From NCBI RefSeq assembly GCF_014697545.1, contig NZ_JACJSA010000003.1:124001-188000 (forward strand): a stretch of 64,000 nt of DNA, written 5' to 3'. The position numbers and the translations under genes were made by a program. This DNA comes from Oscillatoria sp. FACHB-1407. GTDB taxonomy: Bacteria; Cyanobacteriota; Cyanobacteriia; Elainellales; Elainellaceae. The notes under the pieces are model-generated. The model had not been told where the DNA came from, did no database searches, and saw only the letters and a list, made by a program, of their open reading frames with translations. Of the stretch, positions 8,519 to 17,848 are shown in pieces. Position 1 is the stretch's first letter. Every line of letters starts with the position of its first letter.

Positions 8519-9643
8519 ATGGAGATCAGCAACGTTCACCGAGACATAACGCTTGACGGGCTATTTGAGGGATTGTTTGAGAGTTCCTCTGACCTGATGG
8601 CGATCGCCCAGTTCAACGGCTCTCTAAAGTTGGTGAACCCGGCATGGAAGGCATTCTTTGGCAGTCACAGCTTGCATGATCAAGCGATTCACAATGTCGT
8701 CCACCCGCAAGATCAAGCCACAGTCATCATGGCGTTTCAAACCCTGGCATCCGGGCGATCGCCTGCTCCTTTTGAGGCGCGGTGTCAGAGCCAGGATCGT
8801 GCTTATCGCTGGTTTTCGTGGACTGTGGTGCCGATTCCAGGACGGGCGATCGCCTGTAGCATTGCCCGTGACATCACTCCCTATAAAGATATTGAAAATC
8901 AGACCACTCAAGCCCTGCAACAAGAGAAGGAGTTAAACAAGCTCAAGTCTAAATTTATTTCCATGGTGTCTCATGAGTTTCGCAATCCCCTGAGCACGAT
9001 TTTGTGCTCGACTGAGTTGTTGGAATATTACGGGGCGCAATGGCCACGGGAAACGCAACAGATTCGTCTGAATCGGATCAAGGGTGCCGTTCGTCATATG
9101 AGCCAACTGTTGAGTGATGTGCTGACGATTGGCAGAGCTGAATCGGGAAAGCTGTCATTTCGTCCAAGCCCGTGTGATGTAGAGCGGTTTTGCCGCGAGT
9201 TAATAGAAGAGGTGCAATCGAGTATTGGGTTGCAGCATGTGTTGAACCTGATGGTGCAGGGATATCGCCATCCTGTTGCTGCTGATAAACATCTGTTGCG
9301 TCATATTCTGACCAATCTGCTCTCCAATGCCATCAAATATTCACCGGAAGGTAGCCCTATCTATGTCGAAGTCACCTGCACAGCCGAGCAGCTGATTTTG
9401 TGTGTTCAGGATTCTGGAATCGGCATTCCCCCGCAGGATCAAGAGCAACTGTTTACGGCATTTCATCGAGGCAGCAATGTTGGCTCCATCAGTGGAACGG
9501 GGTTAGGTTTGGCGATCGTCAAACAATGCGTGGAGTTGCACGGTGGCTCTATTACCTGTTCCAGCGAATTAGGTCAGGGCACTCAATTCATCGTGACACT
9601 GGCAATTGCCAACTCCAGCTATAGCAACGCATTGAGCATTTGA
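8519..9643 (+). CDS. PAS-domain sensor histidine kinase
   Basis: 374 residues with no membrane segment, so a soluble sensor. A PAS domain covers about 14-120 (ESSSDLMAIA, VNPAWKAFFG, ending SIARDITPYK). A helix leads to the HisKA domain with phospho-acceptor His152 in SMVSHEFRNPL. The ATPase domain has the N-box NLLSNAIKYS (266-275), the G1 box DSGIGIP (298-304) and the G2 box GTGLGLA (326-332). All catalytic motifs are intact. No receiver gene is adjacent, so the partner is unknown. The last 25 bp overlap the convergent gene at 9619. Confidence 0.92.
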   Translation: MEISNVHRDITLDGLFEGLFESSSDLMAIAQFNGSLKLVNPAWKAFFGSHSLHDQAIHNVVHPQDQATVIMAFQTLASGRSPAPFEARCQSQDRAYRWFSWTVVPIPGRAIACSIARDITPYKDIENQTTQALQQEKELNKLKSKFISMVSHEFRNPLSTILCSTELLEYYGAQWPRETQQIRLNRIKGAVRHMSQLLSDVLTIGRAESGKLSFRPSPCDVERFCRELIEEVQSSIGLQHVLNLMVQGYRHPVAADKHLLRHILTNLLSNAIKYSPEGSPIYVEVTCTAEQLILCVQDSGIGIPPQDQEQLFTAFHRGSNVGSISGTGLGLAIVKQCVELHGGSITCSSELGQGTQFIVTLAIANSSYSNALSI

Positions 9644-9957
9644 ACGAGTGGATCGCGCTGATTTAGCTTAATTTGAGCATAGATCTCCACAAGCTCGGCA
9701 GCAATGCGGGCTTCGATTTCGGCGGCTTCCTGGCGGGATTTGCACTGATGCCTGAATTCAGGACGGCTGGGCGATAACAGAGTCGTCGCAATGTCTTCAA
9801 ACAACCGTTCATCAAAGGGGGAGTACAGAGGGCGATGCGAAGCGGTTCCCCCCTGGGAGGAATCGCCACTCCTGTCATAGGCACGAGCCTTGATTTGCTC
9901 TTTGGCTCTGTGCTTGACAAACACTCTCATCGGATAGGCGCGGCTAGTTGGCTCCAT
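9619..9957 (-). CDS. Small protein of unknown function
   Basis: 112 residues from the ATG at 9957, chosen because GGAAAG lies about 9 bases upstream; an in-frame ATG at 9996 has no such site. The N-terminus is basic (MRVFVKHRAKEQIKARAYD), and the C-terminal half (about 65-110) is predicted helical with many Glu, Ala and Arg. I do not recognise a family. It is convergent with the kinase at 8519 and overlaps its last codons by 25 bp. HIP1 and codon use look like its neighbours. Confidence 0.6.
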   Translation of the reverse strand: MEPTSRAYPMRVFVKHRAKEQIKARAYDRSGDSSQGGTASHRPLYSPFDERLFEDIATTLLSPSRPEFRHQCKSRQEAAEIEARIAAELVEIYAQIKLNQRDPLVQMLNALL

Positions 9958-10075
9958 AAGGTCGCTTTCCACACAAATACATGCTTTTATCCACACGCTT
10001 TGCAGCCAATCACAACTCTCTGCGATCGCTGAAAAAAGGGGTATTGCTTCAGCCAGGGCTATCGGCTATACCCAA

Positions 10076-10867
10076 TTACGGTCCCTGATTTGCGCCAGGT
10101 CGAGCCGCGTTTTGCTGCTCAGAATACATGGCTCGCAACACCAACGCTGGGTCAACCCAGTTCTCATCGTATTTCAAGCCCCAGTGCAGGTGTGGACCTG
10201 TGGTGCGCCCGGTCATGCCAACCCGCCCAATGCGTTGCCCAGCGAGAACGGTTTGCCCTTCCCAAATTTGGATGCCACCCTCGCGGTCTATCATAAACCG
10301 TCCGTTGCGATCAGAAGCAACATGTCCCTGCATATGGCAGTAAATATGTAGCCAGTTGCCCGATTCTACAACAACGGAAGTACCACAATTACTATTGTCT
10401 GACACTTCGACAACAGTCCCAGCCCACCAGTTGCGAATGTAGCTGCCTTCAGGAGCCGCCAAATCTAAACCGTAGTGAAATTCTTGAGTGTAGCCCCCCG
10501 TAGGGGAACGGCGATAGCCAAAGGGTGAGGTATAGGTTTGGAAGTTTTCGACTGGAAAAGAAGCCCCTACCCACTCATTGACGGCTAATTGGCTCGGGTC
10601 AACTTGAGTTGGAGCGGTGTTGGGTGACCCCTGATCGATGGCTAAGGCGAGGGGCGATCGCTGGACGGTAGGGGTTGGGCGTGCCTGTTGGGGCGACATT
10701 GGGGGAGGAGTGACCTGGGTTGGAGGCGCAGCGGCAGGCGATCGCTCAATCGTCTCTGGTGCTACCCCTAACATCTTTTGGTGAGTTTCAAAAATCACGA
10801 AGCAGGTTAAAGCGACACCTGCTGTCAACAGCATTTTGCCAAAACGAATTTTTTTGTTGTGCATCAT
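10076..10867 (-). CDS. M23 family peptidoglycan endopeptidase
   Basis: 263 residues. The N-terminal hydrophobic segment (about 11-27) is a signal peptide or anchor. A Pro/Thr/Gln-rich linker (about 40-85) follows. The C-terminal M23 (lysostaphin/LytM) domain has the zinc ligands His and Asp in HYGLD and the HLHWG motif, with GRVGMTGRTTGPH just before it. Such enzymes cut peptide cross-links of peptidoglycan, or act as regulators when inactive; here the metal and catalytic histidines are present, including IYCHM. No LysM or SH3 domain is visible. It is transcribed alone, convergent with nothing nearby. Confidence 0.9.
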   Translation of the reverse strand: MMHNKKIRFGKMLLTAGVALTCFVIFETHQKMLGVAPETIERSPAAAPPTQVTPPPMSPQQARPTPTVQRSPLALAIDQGSPNTAPTQVDPSQLAVNEWVGASFPVENFQTYTSPFGYRRSPTGGYTQEFHYGLDLAAPEGSYIRNWWAGTVVEVSDNSNCGTSVVVESGNWLHIYCHMQGHVASDRNGRFMIDREGGIQIWEGQTVLAGQRIGRVGMTGRTTGPHLHWGLKYDENWVDPALVLRAMYSEQQNAARPGANQGP

Positions 10868-11054
10868 GACGACTTAGGGAAACACTCCACCCCTCACAGT
10901 TCCAGGACGCTATTGCGTTCAGCTACAAACATACTCAAAGATAACTAATACACCAAGTTTGTATTGAATTGTTCAAAGGAATTCACTATTTTTTTGCATT
11001 TATAGCGGTATCTGCCTGGGTGAAGTACAAGGTGTGGGGACATTGCCCCTCCAT

Positions 11055-12764
11055 TTACAGCGGTAAGTGCAGCGTAAAACAACTGCCTTGACCAACCGTA
11101 GATGTCACTGTAATGCTGCCCTGATGCAGATGAGCCAGTTTTTGCGCTAACACCAGCCCTAACCCTGTCCCTTCATATTTGCGACTGAGTCCGCTATCCA
11201 ATTGTTGAAATGCTTGAAACAATTTGAGTTGGTCATCGGGTGAGATGCCAATGCCCGTGTCAGTCACGGCAAAGTGTAACGTGCGATCGCTTTGAGTGAC
11301 ATCCAGGCGCACGGACCCAGCCTCGGTAAACTTGACCGCATTGGATAGCAAATTAAACAAAATTTGTCTGAGGCGGCGTTTGTCTGCTTTGCAGGTTGAA
11401 ACCGTTGGATCGAGTGTGAAACCGACCTGTAGCCCCCGATTATGGGCAATTTCTGAGATCATGCTGATGCAGGCTTCACAGATTTCTTTGACGTAAACGG
11501 TTTCAAACAGTAAATCCTCTTTGCCCGCCTCAATCTTGGATAAGTCTAACAAATCGTTAATCAGGTCTAGCAGGTGTTGTCCACACGACTGGACTCCTTG
11601 CACATACTGTCGTTGTTTGTCGTTTAGTGAGCCAAAAACCTCCTTTAATAACAGGCTTGAAAATCCCAAAATGCCGGTTAGCGGAGTTCTTAACTCATGA
11701 CTCATGTGGGTCAAAAATTCACTTTTGGCACGATTTGCCGTCTCAGAAATTTGCTTTTCTCGTTCTAATTCCTGAGTTCGTTTCTGGACGAGTTGCTCCA
11801 GGTACTCATAACTTTGAGCATTGGTGAGGGCGATCGCAGTCTGGTCGGCGATGCGCTCCAGTAAATGAATTTCAGCATCTGTAAAGGTGCGGGGAGTGTG
11901 CGTCATCAGCACCAAACCCCCAAACATTTCATTGCGAATGATAATCGGCACTCTTAAGAGAGACACAATTTGAGCGTCGATAATTTTTTGTAATCGCTCT
12001 GGCGGATGGGGCAAGTTTTGATAGTCGGGGGCGTGCAAGACGTTACGGATCCACAAGGGCGAGTCGGGATCGAGCACATCAGCCCACTGGGCAATCGGAA
12101 ATTGGGCGTGTTGCAGGGTGTACGCATCTTCCGTGGCTCGCCACTCGCAAACAATTTTGAAGTATTCTGTGTCGAACGAGGTGAGATGTACGCGATCGAC
12201 CTGAAAGCATTCCCCTGTCAGGCGGACAATCTTTTGCAAGATGTAATCAACATCCAGGCTGGAGTTCAAGGCTCGATGGATCTGATTCAGCAACTGTTCT
12301 TGCTCTGCCTGTTGCCGAATCTGCTCATTAGCAGCCTGCTGTTGTCGTCGTAAATCAAATTCGGTGAGCGATCGCGCCAACACCATCGGCAACCGAAACA
12401 GACGGTCTTTTAACACATAGTCTGTCATTCCTGCCTTAATGCACTCGACAGCCGCCTCTTCACCCAATGTGCCTGTGACGAGAATAAAGGGGATGTCTTG
12501 TTTAGACTGACGCACCAGATCGAGGGTTTTGTAAGCCGTAAACCCCGGCAGTCGATAGTCAGACAACACCACGTCATAACAGTGCGATCGCAACAATTGC
12601 TCGATCGCTAGCACCGTATCCGCCACATCATAGGAGAAATCGACTCCAGCTTGTTCTAAAGCCAACACCAGCAACTCCACATCAAACATAGAGTCCTCGA
12701 CAATGAGTAACCGTAGGGATGAGGATGTTGACATCGATGTAGCGGAACACGCTTCCATAACCAT
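11055..12764 (-). CDS. Receiver-GAF-histidine kinase hybrid
   Basis: 569 residues. A response-regulator receiver domain comes first (about 17-135), with acidic pair Glu23/Asp24, phospho-acceptor Asp69 in VLSDYRLPG and Lys119. A GAF domain follows (about 165-315), then a coiled coil. The HisKA domain has His356 in [12 protein letters not shown]. The ATPase domain has [10 protein letters not shown] (471-480), DTGIGIS (502-508) and GTGLGLV (532-538). A receiver in front of the kinase suggests control of kinase output by an upstream phosphorelay. The GAF domain may bind a small ligand; it lacks an obvious bilin-binding Cys in the usual place, so I do not call it a phytochrome-like photoreceptor. 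It follows the PAS kinase at 12988 on the same strand. Confidence 0.92.
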   Translation of the reverse strand: MVMEACSATSMSTSSSLRLLIVEDSMFDVELLVLALEQAGVDFSYDVADTVLAIEQLLRSHCYDVVLSDYRLPGFTAYKTLDLVRQSKQDIPFILVTGTLGEEAAVECIKAGMTDYVLKDRLFRLPMVLARSLTEFDLRRQQQAANEQIRQQAEQEQLLNQIHRALNSSLDVDYILQKIVRLTGECFQVDRVHLTSFDTEYFKIVCEWRATEDAYTLQHAQFPIAQWADVLDPDSPLWIRNVLHAPDYQNLPHPPERLQKIIDAQIVSLLRVPIIIRNEMFGGLVLMTHTPRTFTDAEIHLLERIADQTAIALTNAQSYEYLEQLVQKRTQELEREKQISETANRAKSEFLTHMSHELRTPLTGILGFSSLLLKEVFGSLNDKQRQYVQGVQSCGQHLLDLINDLLDLSKIEAGKEDLLFETVYVKEICEACISMISEIAHNRGLQVGFTLDPTVSTCKADKRRLRQILFNLLSNAVKFTEAGSVRLDVTQSDRTLHFAVTDTGIGISPDDQLKLFQAFQQLDSGLSRKYEGTGLGLVLAQKLAHLHQGSITVTSTVGQGSCFTLHLPL

Positions 12765-12987
12765 GCGGCTATTGCCGGACGTGATTGGTCAATTTCAACA
12801 GAGGACAAAAAGGGAGTGAAGGTAAGGGCAGGGGTGAAACCCGTGCCTGCGAGCAAGAACAACCCTGCCCCTTTGGTCTTACCATTCTGACAGTTGCATA
12901 ACAGTATCATTAGGTTACTAAATCATAACAACCGCAAATGCCCACGGATTTTGTATCCGATTGGGTGAAGAACTCGCAACTCAGGCA

Positions 12988-15258
12988 TCACACCTGATTT
13001 AAGGTGAAATAAAAGGTGGCTCCCTGGTTGACCTGGCTCTCTGCCCAAATGGAGCCACTGTGACGCTGCACGATGCGCTGGACGATCGCCAACCCGATAC
13101 CTGTGCCCTCAAACTCATGTTGTGAGTGCAACCGCTGAAACGCCTCAAACAGTTGATTGGCGTATTCCATGGGAAACCCTACCCCATTGTCCTTAATAAA
13201 AATAGCTCCTTCGACCGTAGTGCCAATCTTAATTTGAGCAGGGTGGCGATCGCGACTAAATTTGACCGCATTGCTAATCAGGTTGCTAAAGACCTGTTGG
13301 AGCAGGGTGCCGTCCCCCTCAACCGTTGGCAAATTCCCAATCTGATATTCGATTGAGCAGTCATCCTCAGGAGAGTGGAGATCAATTGCATGGTTCACTA
13401 ACTGGCGCAGGTCAACCGGATGCCTTTCCATCTTGTGTCGCCCCACTCGTGACAGGGTCAGCAACCCGTCAATCAGTAATGCCATCCGGTGAGTGCTGCT
13501 GTCAATATTGTTGAGGTAGTGGGTTACTTTGGGTGCGACCTGCTCGCCTCGCTCTAGCTGTTGCCGCAACGCACTGACAAAACCACGAATGTGTCGTAGA
13601 GGCGCACGCAAGTCGTGAGACACCGAATAGGAAAAGGAATCCAGTTCGCGATTGGTTTGCTCTAGTTCAAGGGTTTGTCGCCAGAGTGTCTGGCGCACCT
13701 CGACTAACTCTGTAATATCGCGAGAGGCACCGATCAGAGCGTAAACCTCACCACTGAAGCGTTTTAAGGGAATTTTAAAAGTGTCGAGATAGGGAGTGCC
13801 CGTCACCACCGCATACTTTTCCTGGAAGTGTAACGTCTCCCCCGTGGTAAATACTACCTCGTTTTGCTCGGCAAAAGCAGCGGCAATTTCCGCCGAAAAA
13901 CACTCAAAAATCGTCTTGCCTTCGACCTCATGCCGACTGTGAACGCCGATCGCCTGTGCCAGTGCGTCATTGCAAAATTGCATCCGCATATCATCTCGAT
14001 TGACCACAAAGATGTAATCGGGCAGAGCATTAATAAAGGTGAGCAATTCTGCGGTGCGTTGCTCGACTAATACCTCTAGATTGCGGTTCTGCCGTTCTAA
14101 TTGCTCATTGAGTTGACGAATCTCGTATTCTGCCTGGGTGCGATCGCTGACATCCCGACAATTCACCACCACGCCTGCAATCCTCGGTTCACTCAGTTGG
14201 TTGCTGCCCACACACTCTAGAATTGCCCAAGACCCATCGACTCGCTGAAAGCGAATCTCAACTTTGACCGGGGCGTCGGGTTGTTGTACAGCGGTGTAAA
14301 AAGCAGCTTGTGTCCGGGGGATATCCTCCGGATGAATCAACTCAAAGGCACTGCGCCCAATCAACTCTTCTGGGGCATAGCCTAAAATTGCTTTGACGGA
14401 GGGACTGACGTAGGTGCGGTTGCCATCAACGCCGACAACCACAATCATGTCTGAAGAATGCTGTACCAGAGCGCGAAATTGTGCTTCTCGTCGAGTCAAT
14501 GCCGTTTCTGTTTGCTGCCGCTCTGCTTCACTGCGTTTGCGATCGCTGATATCGCGAATAATCGCTAACACATCCTTTGTGCCACAGGCAACAATGCGGG
14601 CTTCAAAATCTTGAACGCGATCGGTGTCGTCCAATCGATATTCGTAGACTTGTACCTCCTGCGTTGTCAGGGCTTGCCGAATATATTGCACAGCCGTTTG
14701 AGCAATCTCAGTCGGTAAAACGTCCTCCAGGCGTTTGCCTAAAATCTCTGGCATTGGCTTAAACGCCTTGATCGCCTTCGACTCTAAAATGTCGAGGTAA
14801 ACTCCATCTTGACTCAAGCGAACCATCAAGTCCGGGATGGCGTTAAGTATTGCAGCTTGAGTGACTTTAGAGCCATTGTGAGTGGGTGATGCCACAATGG
14901 GCAGAACTCTAAACAACTCCCAGGTGAGGTAGGTTAAAATCCCTGCTGCTCCTGCCTGAACGAGTCCCACAATCCAGCTAAATGGATATTCTAATGTCCA
15001 GAGTTCTAAAATATGAGCCGTGCTCCAGGTGGCGAGAAACACCCCGAATAAACTGAGGATCTTGGCAAAAGGCAGATTTTGCTGCTGGCGTAAGGAGAGT
15101 AGAAGCAGTGGAATGGAGTAGCCCGCCAGAACGATCACTGTGTCTGAAATCGTTTGTAGCCAGACAAGGACAGTTTTCCAGCGATCGTCGTATCCCTGGG
15201 GTGGGACACTCGTCGCATCGAGTAACGTGGTTAAGAGCTCCAGCACGGGTTCTCTCAT
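12988..15258 (-). CDS. Membrane sensor kinase with ethylene-receptor-like N-terminus and three PAS domains
   Basis: 756 residues. Three hydrophobic helices (about 32-57, 63-88, 93-118) resemble the ethylene-binding domain of plant ETR1: TISDTVIVLAGYSIP matches its ISDFFIALAYFSIP, and FGVFLATWSTAHILELW matches helix 2. Asp39 and His82 correspond to Asp25 and His69 of ETR1, but the copper-ligand Cys65 is replaced by Trp78. Three PAS domains follow (about 130-240, 258-375, 402-515). The HisKA domain has His548 in SYSVSHDLRAPL. The ATPase domain has NLISNAVKFS, DNGVGFP and GTGIGLA. It is probably an autophosphorylating sensor of unknown signal. It lies 131 bp downstream of hetZ on the same strand. 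Confidence 0.88.
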   Translation of the reverse strand: MREPVLELLTTLLDATSVPPQGYDDRWKTVLVWLQTISDTVIVLAGYSIPLLLLSLRQQQNLPFAKILSLFGVFLATWSTAHILELWTLEYPFSWIVGLVQAGAAGILTYLTWELFRVLPIVASPTHNGSKVTQAAILNAIPDLMVRLSQDGVYLDILESKAIKAFKPMPEILGKRLEDVLPTEIAQTAVQYIRQALTTQEVQVYEYRLDDTDRVQDFEARIVACGTKDVLAIIRDISDRKRSEAERQQTETALTRREAQFRALVQHSSDMIVVVGVDGNRTYVSPSVKAILGYAPEELIGRSAFELIHPEDIPRTQAAFYTAVQQPDAPVKVEIRFQRVDGSWAILECVGSNQLSEPRIAGVVVNCRDVSDRTQAEYEIRQLNEQLERQNRNLEVLVEQRTAELLTFINALPDYIFVVNRDDMRMQFCNDALAQAIGVHSRHEVEGKTIFECFSAEIAAAFAEQNEVVFTTGETLHFQEKYAVVTGTPYLDTFKIPLKRFSGEVYALIGASRDITELVEVRQTLWRQTLELEQTNRELDSFSYSVSHDLRAPLRHIRGFVSALRQQLERGEQVAPKVTHYLNNIDSSTHRMALLIDGLLTLSRVGRHKMERHPVDLRQLVNHAIDLHSPEDDCSIEYQIGNLPTVEGDGTLLQQVFSNLISNAVKFSRDRHPAQIKIGTTVEGAIFIKDNGVGFPMEYANQLFEAFQRLHSQHEFEGTGIGLAIVQRIVQRHSGSIWAESQVNQGATFYFTLNQV

Positions 15259-15390
15259 GTTGTCTTTTGCCTGTTGGCATTCATCCTTGGCTTATCGCCA
15301 ACTGTACAAGCACCCAACCATCAACGATATGACAACTGACGATTGATAACTGACGATTGACGACGGACAAATCACGCTTGACTTCCAACC

Positions 15391-16638
15391 TTACGCTTTG
15401 TTGCGGAACTGCCATGCCAGTTCTAGTAATTTGACCCACCGCTTTTGTACCTGTTTAGGGGTGCAATTGAGGGCTTTGGCGATCTCTTCATCCGTACGCT
15501 GAGCCAGGGGGCGATCGCTCGCTTGCAGTCCCTTGAGGGATAACAATCGTTGCTGCTCTGGGGTGAGTTGCGCCAAAAAGGCTTCCCACTGTTGCTGCGG
15601 CATCCCTAAGTTTTGGTCAACATCAGCACCCAGCCATTGATGCACCAGTTGCCAGCGATGTGACCGAGCAAACTTCTCAACGTGATACTTAAACCGTTGT
15701 TGCAGATAGTCACGCTGACGAGCGGTCAGTCCTAAAATTTCATCAATTTCGGGCACCGACAAATCTTGCAGTTTTAACGTTAAGTAATCAACGCAATCAG
15801 ACTGACCCTGAGATTCCAGATACTGCACTAACTCGTTAATGACGCGATCGCGCAACACCGACTCCGAGGGATCAACCGCATCCGTCACCATCTGTTCGCG
15901 CACCTGTTGTGCCAGGGGCGATCGATTCTGCAATTCAGCTTCTTCGCTCTTGGCAGATTCCATCGCCATCTCGATATCCATTGCGGTTTCGACGGGTTGG
16001 CGACGGGCAAATCCCTGGGCTCGCAACACAATCAACTGTTGACTGCGGCGACCGGGCAACGTGATGCGGCGTTTGGCATAGTGCTCTGTGAATGCCATAT
16101 ATTCCGCCAGTTCCAACCGGGTTTTGGGCGTATAGCTATCGGGCAATTCGTTTTCCCGACGAAACGCTTTCATCACCTCAATGTAGAAGCTTTGCAAGAA
16201 GTCTTCGATCAAGTTATAACGAGCTTGAAACCCAAGTTGTGCGCGGCTAGAGGCAACATGGCGGTAGACCATGGCACTCAGGCTGCTGTGTAAATCGACC
16301 CTGCCTCGGCGAGAACCGAGCTTGTAGTAGGCTAAACATTTTTGCTGACGATGCCGTGCTAGCGTGATTTGCCAGTTTTGAACCTGCCCTGATGTTTGAA
16401 TGCGATCGCTCTTAATACAAATCCGAATCACTTCTGCGGCAAGGCGTTGTGCTACCACAGTCATGCTCGCGGTGCTATCGGGCAACTCTGTGCGAAATTC
16501 ACCCAACAGAAATTGGGTCAGTTTGTCGCGTTGAAGCAGTGTCTGAGCCTCGGTGGCAGCGCAAGTGTCGGCTGCATTGGAGGAGGTGTTATGGTCACTA
16601 TGGCTTGATCCGGGTGGATTTAAGGGTTCGACGTTCAT
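15391..16638 (-). CDS. hetZ: HetZ-type regulator
   Basis: 415 residues. The sequence matches my memory of HetZ from Anabaena over nearly its whole length. Landmarks include RIQTSGQVQNW, LGSRRGRVDLHSSL, EYMAFTEHYAKRRI, ESQGQSDCVDYL and LTARQRDYLQQRFKYHVEKFA. The C-terminus (EEIAKALNCTPKQVQKRW) looks like a helix-turn-helix of the sigma-4 type, which fits a DNA-binding role. In Anabaena HetZ acts with HetR and HetP early in heterocyst differentiation; homologues also occur in filamentous species without heterocysts, so its presence does not prove heterocysts here. The first 45 residues are low-complexity and may be an extension. No patU gene follows. Confidence 0.85.
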   Translation of the reverse strand: MNVEPLNPPGSSHSDHNTSSNAADTCAATEAQTLLQRDKLTQFLLGEFRTELPDSTASMTVVAQRLAAEVIRICIKSDRIQTSGQVQNWQITLARHRQQKCLAYYKLGSRRGRVDLHSSLSAMVYRHVASSRAQLGFQARYNLIEDFLQSFYIEVMKAFRRENELPDSYTPKTRLELAEYMAFTEHYAKRRITLPGRRSQQLIVLRAQGFARRQPVETAMDIEMAMESAKSEEAELQNRSPLAQQVREQMVTDAVDPSESVLRDRVINELVQYLESQGQSDCVDYLTLKLQDLSVPEIDEILGLTARQRDYLQQRFKYHVEKFARSHRWQLVHQWLGADVDQNLGMPQQQWEAFLAQLTPEQQRLLSLKGLQASDRPLAQRTDEEIAKALNCTPKQVQKRWVKLLELAWQFRNKA

Positions 16639-17126
16639 GGTGGGTAGAGCACAGGGTAGAGGTAGAGACAGCCTGGAAGGAAACCGGGGAAACTGAGGAC
16701 GGAGTCAACATCATCAACATGAGCCTTTGTAATGGTGCAGAGGGCATTGCCTGACGTGACTGGGTTGTTTGGCAACCCTCCTGCACTGGCGTGTGTTTCC
16801 TTCCCTGACTGTCATAACTGTCTACACCTCAATTTTTAAGGACTACGGTGAACTCTCTCCGCTGCTATGGCAGTTTCTCAGGTGGTTTGCCAATCGCTCG
16901 ATTTATTTTCAGGCTAACGGTGCATGGGTGGGGTGAGCGATCGCCTCTAACCCTTATTCCATCTACCCTCACTCGCTTGAGCAACGATATGCACTGGTTC
17001 CTCTGACTGCGGTTCTGTCCTTTCGGGTTGGTGGACAGTCTAGCATCTGGATCGGCTATCCGTTGCCTTCTCATCTCAAAAAACAGGTCGTTCCTGTGGT
17101 TCTGCCTCGCTACTTGCATTCTCTGG
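16639..17126. other. Upstream region of hetZ, no gene
   Basis: 488 bp without a supportable gene. It holds an inverted repeat with arms GGGTTG and CAACCC separated by 5 bp at 16762-16778, about 125-140 bp before the hetZ ATG. The remainder shows nothing recognisable. Confidence 0.6.
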
Positions 17127-17786
17127 TTAGCCTGCCTCGACTGCCCACGATGGCACCGATTCCCACCCCAAGCCACGCCGGACAAGCACTGGCTCATCCG
17201 TAGTCAAATCTAAAATCGTAGAGACGTGATACGTCAGATCAAGCCCATCGTCGATAATCACATCAACTAATTTCTCAAAGCAGTCAAACAACTCCGCTTT
17301 TGAGACACGGTCACTCTTGCGAATTTCCATCTCTACATCATCCGTAGGGTTTGCCGAGGTCGAAATGATCGGATTCTCCAACGCGCCTAGCAATGCCTGA
17401 CAAATGGCATGGTCGGGAACGCGAATGCCAGTCGTTTTCCGTTTCGGGTTCATCACCAACTTCGGCACTAGCTTGGTTGCAGGGAGGAGAAACGTAAACG
17501 GACCCGGAATCAGCCGACGCATAATTCGGTATGCACTGTCAGTGACTGCCGCATAGTGGGCGATGTTTGACAGGGATGAGCAGAGAAATGTTAAAGGTTT
17601 ATCATTAGACAATTGTTTAATCCGTCTGACCCGCTCTATGGCGGCTTTTGAATTCATGTCACAGCCAATCGCATAGACTGTATCAGTGGGATAAAGCATG
17701 ACAGCACCCTCACGCAGCGCACCTCTAACATGTTCTATCTCACGAGTCTGAGGCGTATCCGGATGGATTGTGTAAATTGTTGCCAT
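17127..17786 (-). CDS. Sua5/YciO/YrdC family protein (threonylcarbamoyl-AMP synthase-like)
   Basis: 219 residues. The YrdC fold is marked by GAVMLYPTDTVYAIGCD, then KQLSNDKPLTFLC, IPGPFTFLLPAT, GIRVPDH and ISTSANPTDD. These include the KxR-type and SxN motifs that bind nucleotide and threonine. TsaC/Sua5 members make L-threonylcarbamoyl-AMP for the t6A base of ANN-decoding tRNAs. This length without a C-terminal Sua5 domain, and KQLSNDKP, fit the YciO branch, whose own role is less certain. The gene is divergent from larC with only 62 bp between the two starts, so promoters must overlap. Confidence 0.87.
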   Translation of the reverse strand: MATIYTIHPDTPQTREIEHVRGALREGAVMLYPTDTVYAIGCDMNSKAAIERVRRIKQLSNDKPLTFLCSSLSNIAHYAAVTDSAYRIMRRLIPGPFTFLLPATKLVPKLVMNPKRKTTGIRVPDHAICQALLGALENPIISTSANPTDDVEMEIRKSDRVSKAELFDCFEKLVDVIIDDGLDLTYHVSTILDLTTDEPVLVRRGLGWESVPSWAVEAG

Positions 17787-17848
17787 AACAGTTTCTCCTC
17801 AGTAAAAGCCTCACTATTTCCCTCGCGATCGCCCCTTCCTCATCAGTC

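Noticed and set aside
16762-16778. HetR operator upstream of hetZ
   Set aside because: The inverted repeat has a longer centre than the known GGGTCTAACCC-type site, so it is kept only as an unnamed inverted repeat.
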